Source: Desulfotomaculaceae bacterium (GTDB lineage: Bacteria; Bacillota; Desulfotomaculia; Desulfotomaculales; Pelotomaculaceae). Taken from it: a DNA stretch of 6,177 bases. Where the stretch lies: positions 1 through 6,177 of the forward strand of contig JAQVLS010000101.1 of the NCBI GenBank assembly GCA_028704035.1, written 5' to 3'. The notes under the pieces are model-generated. The model was not told the origin of the DNA, did no database searches, and worked only from the letters and a program-made list of their open reading frames with translations. Positions within the stretch are counted from its first letter, which is position 1. The number at the start of each line of letters is the position of its first letter. The position numbers and the translations under genes were made by a program. This document shows, piece after piece, positions 3,881-6,177 of the stretch.

Positions 3881-6034
3881 ATGGGATTAACAAGTACATC
3901 GACAGGAACGGAAATATTAAATTACTGCGGCCTGCATATTGAAAAAGAAACACAGCAGGATAAAATCGTGGCCCTTGCTGGTAATCCTAATGTTGGAAAA
4001 AGTACAGTATTCAACAGTCTAACGGGTTTGCGTCAGCATACGGGCAACTGGCCGGGAAAAACCGTCATAAACGCGCAAGGCAAATATCGGCATGATAGCA
4101 AGAATTATATTTTGGTAGACATACCGGGTACCTATTCGTTGATGGCAAACTCCACAGATGAGGAAATCGCCCGCGATTTCATCTGCTTTGGAGGCGCGGA
4201 CGCAGTAGTAGTTGTCGCCGACGCTACCTGCCTGGAGAGGAATCTGAATCTGGTTCTTCAGACGATAGAGATCACCGAAAAGGTTGTGCTGTGTGTTAAT
4301 CTAATGGATGAGGCCAAAAAAAAGAAGATACGGATTGATTTGGATCTGCTTGCCTCCCGTTTGGGTATTCCGGTCGTCGGAACCAGCGCGAGAAGCGGCA
4401 GGGGTCTTGATCTCTTGATGAACGCGGTAGGTTCCCTTGCGGGAAACGCTTTTATTGTAAACCCCCTGCGCATTACTTACAGCGATGAAATTGAAAAGGC
4501 GATTTCTATGGTGGAACCTTTAATCGATAGTGTGCTTAATGGACGCATCAGCTCCCGGTGGGTATCGCTCAAATTGTTAGACGGAGAAGAAAGCCTTTTG
4601 CTGTCACTGAAAGGGTATCTAGGCTGCGACCTGATGCAAAATAAGAAAATATTAAAAAAGGTAAATGCCGCCAGACTTTTCTTAGCGGAAGCAGGGATTC
4701 CGCATGAGCAGTTCAGGGATCAAGTCGTAACGAAGATTGTCAAAACATGCGAGAGCATCAGCCGGGAATCAATCACTTTTGAAAAAAAGGAATATGCGGA
4801 ACGGGATCGCAAAATCGATAAAATCCTTACTTCTAAGCTGACGGGCATTCCTATTATGATCCTCCTTCTTTTTGGCGTATTCTGGCTGACCATAACGGGA
4901 GCCAATTATCCGTCCAATTTGATTGCCACCGCATTATTTGCCCTTGAAGATCAACTCACAGCATTTTTCGTGTGGATTTCCGCGCCTGCCTGGCTAAACG
5001 GATTACTTATCGAAGGTATGTACAGGACGCTCGCATGGGTCGTTTCAGTCATGCTGCCACCCATGGCAATCTTTTTTCCGCTTTTTACATTGCTTGAGGA
5101 TTTGGGATATCTTCCCCGCATAGCCTTCAATCTCGACAATTTCTTTCGCAAGGCTTATGCGCATGGCAAACAGGCGCTTACTATGTGTATGGGTTTCGGT
5201 TGCAACGCTGCTGGAATTATTAGCTGCCGCATCATTGACTCGCCACGCGAGCGTTTGATTGCGATCATTACAAATAATTTCGTACCCTGTAATGGAAGAT
5301 TCCCCACTTTGATCGCTATCATTATCATGTTTTTCGCGGGAGCTGTGGGAGGAACGTTCCGGTCTGTTGTCTCTACGCTGACACTCACAGGGGTCATTAT
5401 CCTCGGCGTAACTATGACTGTGCTTATCTCAAGGATGTTGTCAAAAACAATTCTCAAGGGGATTCCTTCCTCCTTTAACCTGGAACTGCCACCTTATAGG
5501 CGGCCGCAGATCGGCAGGGTCATTGTACGTTCCATCCTCGACAGGACGCTCTTTGTACTGGGTCGGGCAATTGTTGTGGCGGCCCCTGCCGGTATGATCA
5601 TTTGGATTCTTGCTAATATACACGTGGGCAATTTAACTTTGCTGGCCAAGTGCGCCGGGTTCCTTGACCCATTTGCCAAACTGATGGGTTTGGACGGTTA
5701 TATCCTAATGGCCTTTATCCTTGGTTTCCCGGCCAATGAGATTGTCGTACCAATTATAATTATGAGTTACATGGCAGTCGGATCGCTGACCGACATAGCG
5801 AGTTTGTCCCAATTGCACATGTTGTTTGTAAGCCACGGATGGACCTGGCTCACCGCTGTCTGTGCCATGCTATTTACGCTGATGCACTGGCCCTGTGGAA
5901 CTACGTGCCTGACAATTAAAAAAGAAACGCAAAGTCTTAAATGGACGCTTATCTCCTTTGCCGTCCCAACAGTAACAGGCATTGTTGTCTGTCTGATCGT
6001 AGCAAACACTGCCCGTCTATTGGGACTCGGGTAA
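3881..6034 (+). CDS. feoB: FeoB, ferrous iron transport GTPase-permease
   Basis: FeoB is an inner-membrane permease for Fe(II) with an N-terminal G-protein domain. With the ATG at 3881 it has 717 residues (722 if TTG 3866 is used), a normal length. G-domain motifs: G1 GNPNVGKST (34-42), G2 threonine in NWPGKTV (Thr61), G3 DIPGTY (80-85), G4 NLMD (140-143), G5 TSARSG (168-173). A helical linker, which I take to be the GDI domain, covers about 205-310. The membrane part (about 322-715) shows roughly eight hydrophobic segments with the Gate motifs MGFGCNAAG (Cys441), FVPCNGRFP (Cys470), FPANEIVVP (616-624), and a HWPCGTTC pair (Cys672, Cys676). It lies 80 bases after feoA, presumably one operon controlled by the divergent regulator. 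No feoC follows. Fe(II) is the family default, but some FeoB proteins carry Mn(II), relevant given the MntR-type regulator. Confidence 0.97.
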   Translation: MGLTSTSTGTEILNYCGLHIEKETQQDKIVALAGNPNVGKSTVFNSLTGLRQHTGNWPGKTVINAQGKYRHDSKNYILVDIPGTYSLMANSTDEEIARDFICFGGADAVVVVADATCLERNLNLVLQTIEITEKVVLCVNLMDEAKKKKIRIDLDLLASRLGIPVVGTSARSGRGLDLLMNAVGSLAGNAFIVNPLRITYSDEIEKAISMVEPLIDSVLNGRISSRWVSLKLLDGEESLLLSLKGYLGCDLMQNKKILKKVNAARLFLAEAGIPHEQFRDQVVTKIVKTCESISRESITFEKKEYAERDRKIDKILTSKLTGIPIMILLLFGVFWLTITGANYPSNLIATALFALEDQLTAFFVWISAPAWLNGLLIEGMYRTLAWVVSVMLPPMAIFFPLFTLLEDLGYLPRIAFNLDNFFRKAYAHGKQALTMCMGFGCNAAGIISCRIIDSPRERLIAIITNNFVPCNGRFPTLIAIIIMFFAGAVGGTFRSVVSTLTLTGVIILGVTMTVLISRMLSKTILKGIPSSFNLELPPYRRPQIGRVIVRSILDRTLFVLGRAIVVAAPAGMIIWILANIHVGNLTLLAKCAGFLDPFAKLMGLDGYILMAFILGFPANEIVVPIIIMSYMAVGSLTDIASLSQLHMLFVSHGWTWLTAVCAMLFTLMHWPCGTTCLTIKKETQSLKWTLISFAVPTVTGIVVCLIVANTARLLGLG

Positions 6035-6068
6035 AATGCCGGAACGGAAATTTTATAGTTATTTTAAC

Positions 6069-6115
6069 ACCAGGGGTTTCTTGCTATTATTGTGAGAAGC
6101 CCCTGGTTCTATTTG
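6069..6115 (+). terminator. Terminator of the feoAB operon
   Basis: A 16-bp stem, ACCAGGGG plus TTTCTTGC (6069-6084) with the complementary 6092-6107 including three G-U pairs, encloses a 7-base loop. It is followed by TCTATTT, a modest T-rich tail. It begins 34 bases after the feoB stop, and its strength suggests that the operon ends here without a feoC. Confidence 0.8.
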
Positions 6116-6137
6116 CGGCTGCGCCAACCCTTCAATA

Positions 6138-6166
6138 TTGATTAACTGCTTGAATCGATTTATAAT
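6138..6166 (+). promoter_or_regulatory. Promoter directed out of the right edge
   Basis: TTGATT (6138-6143) and a perfect TATAAT (6161-6166) are 17 bases apart. Transcription would begin near 6173. The gene it serves lies beyond the window, so it cannot be identified. Confidence 0.6.
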
Positions 6167-6177
6167 CTAGTGGTGGT

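Noticed and set aside
4258..6009. Several minus-strand frames opposite feoB
   Set aside because: They lie entirely inside an intact FeoB coding region with all family motifs and show no protein-like features.
6035..6141. A feoC or other gene after feoB
   Set aside because: The interval holds the terminator hairpin; the plus-strand frame there starts inside feoB and has no ribosome binding site.

Overview
The window looks like chromosomal DNA of a Gram-positive, Clostridia-type bacterium (Bacillota). The grounds are strong GGAGG-like ribosome binding sites, TTG and GTG starts, sigma-A style promoters, CCA-encoding tRNA genes and a clostridial-type DtxR/MntR regulator. Genus cannot be fixed from the sequence; a Peptococcaceae/Desulfotomaculum-like source is a guess. 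There is no CRISPR array, insertion sequence, integrase or phage gene.

Layout. (1) Positions 1-1042, minus strand: a small DUF3006 protein followed, with an 11-nt overlap, by a secreted ComEC/Rec2-like metallo-beta-lactamase-fold protein that runs off the left edge. (2) 1206-1430: a dyad, a near-consensus promoter, tRNA-Arg(CCT) and a good intrinsic terminator. (3) 1431-2296: an AT-rich stretch with a possible decayed HTH fragment, a well-formed promoter, an unrecognised 108-residue cysteine-rich protein, and a 288-base intergenic region with small hairpins and three mini-ORFs with Shine-Dalgarno sequences. The last mini-ORF stops on the tadA ribosome binding site. (4) 2297-2923: tadA (tRNA adenosine-34 deaminase), tRNA-Ser(CGA) 16 bases after it, and a 13-bp hairpin between convergent units. 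(5) 2940-6115: a minus-strand DtxR/MntR-family metalloregulator divergent from feoA-feoB, a ferrous-iron (or divalent metal) uptake operon ending in a 16-bp terminator hairpin. (6) 6138-6166: a promoter pointing out of the window.

How the genes work together. The clearest module is regulator plus feoAB: FeoB is the GTPase-coupled permease, FeoA its small cytoplasmic partner, and the divergent regulator is the obvious candidate to control both. A long near-perfect palindrome sits between the regulator and feoA. The regulator's metal-ligand set is of the MntR (manganese) type rather than the DtxR type, so which metal the module handles is open. TadA makes inosine 34 in tRNA-Arg(ACG), so neither tRNA gene here is its expected substrate. 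The least explained part is 1682-2296: the cysteine-rich protein and the mini-ORF leader before tadA.
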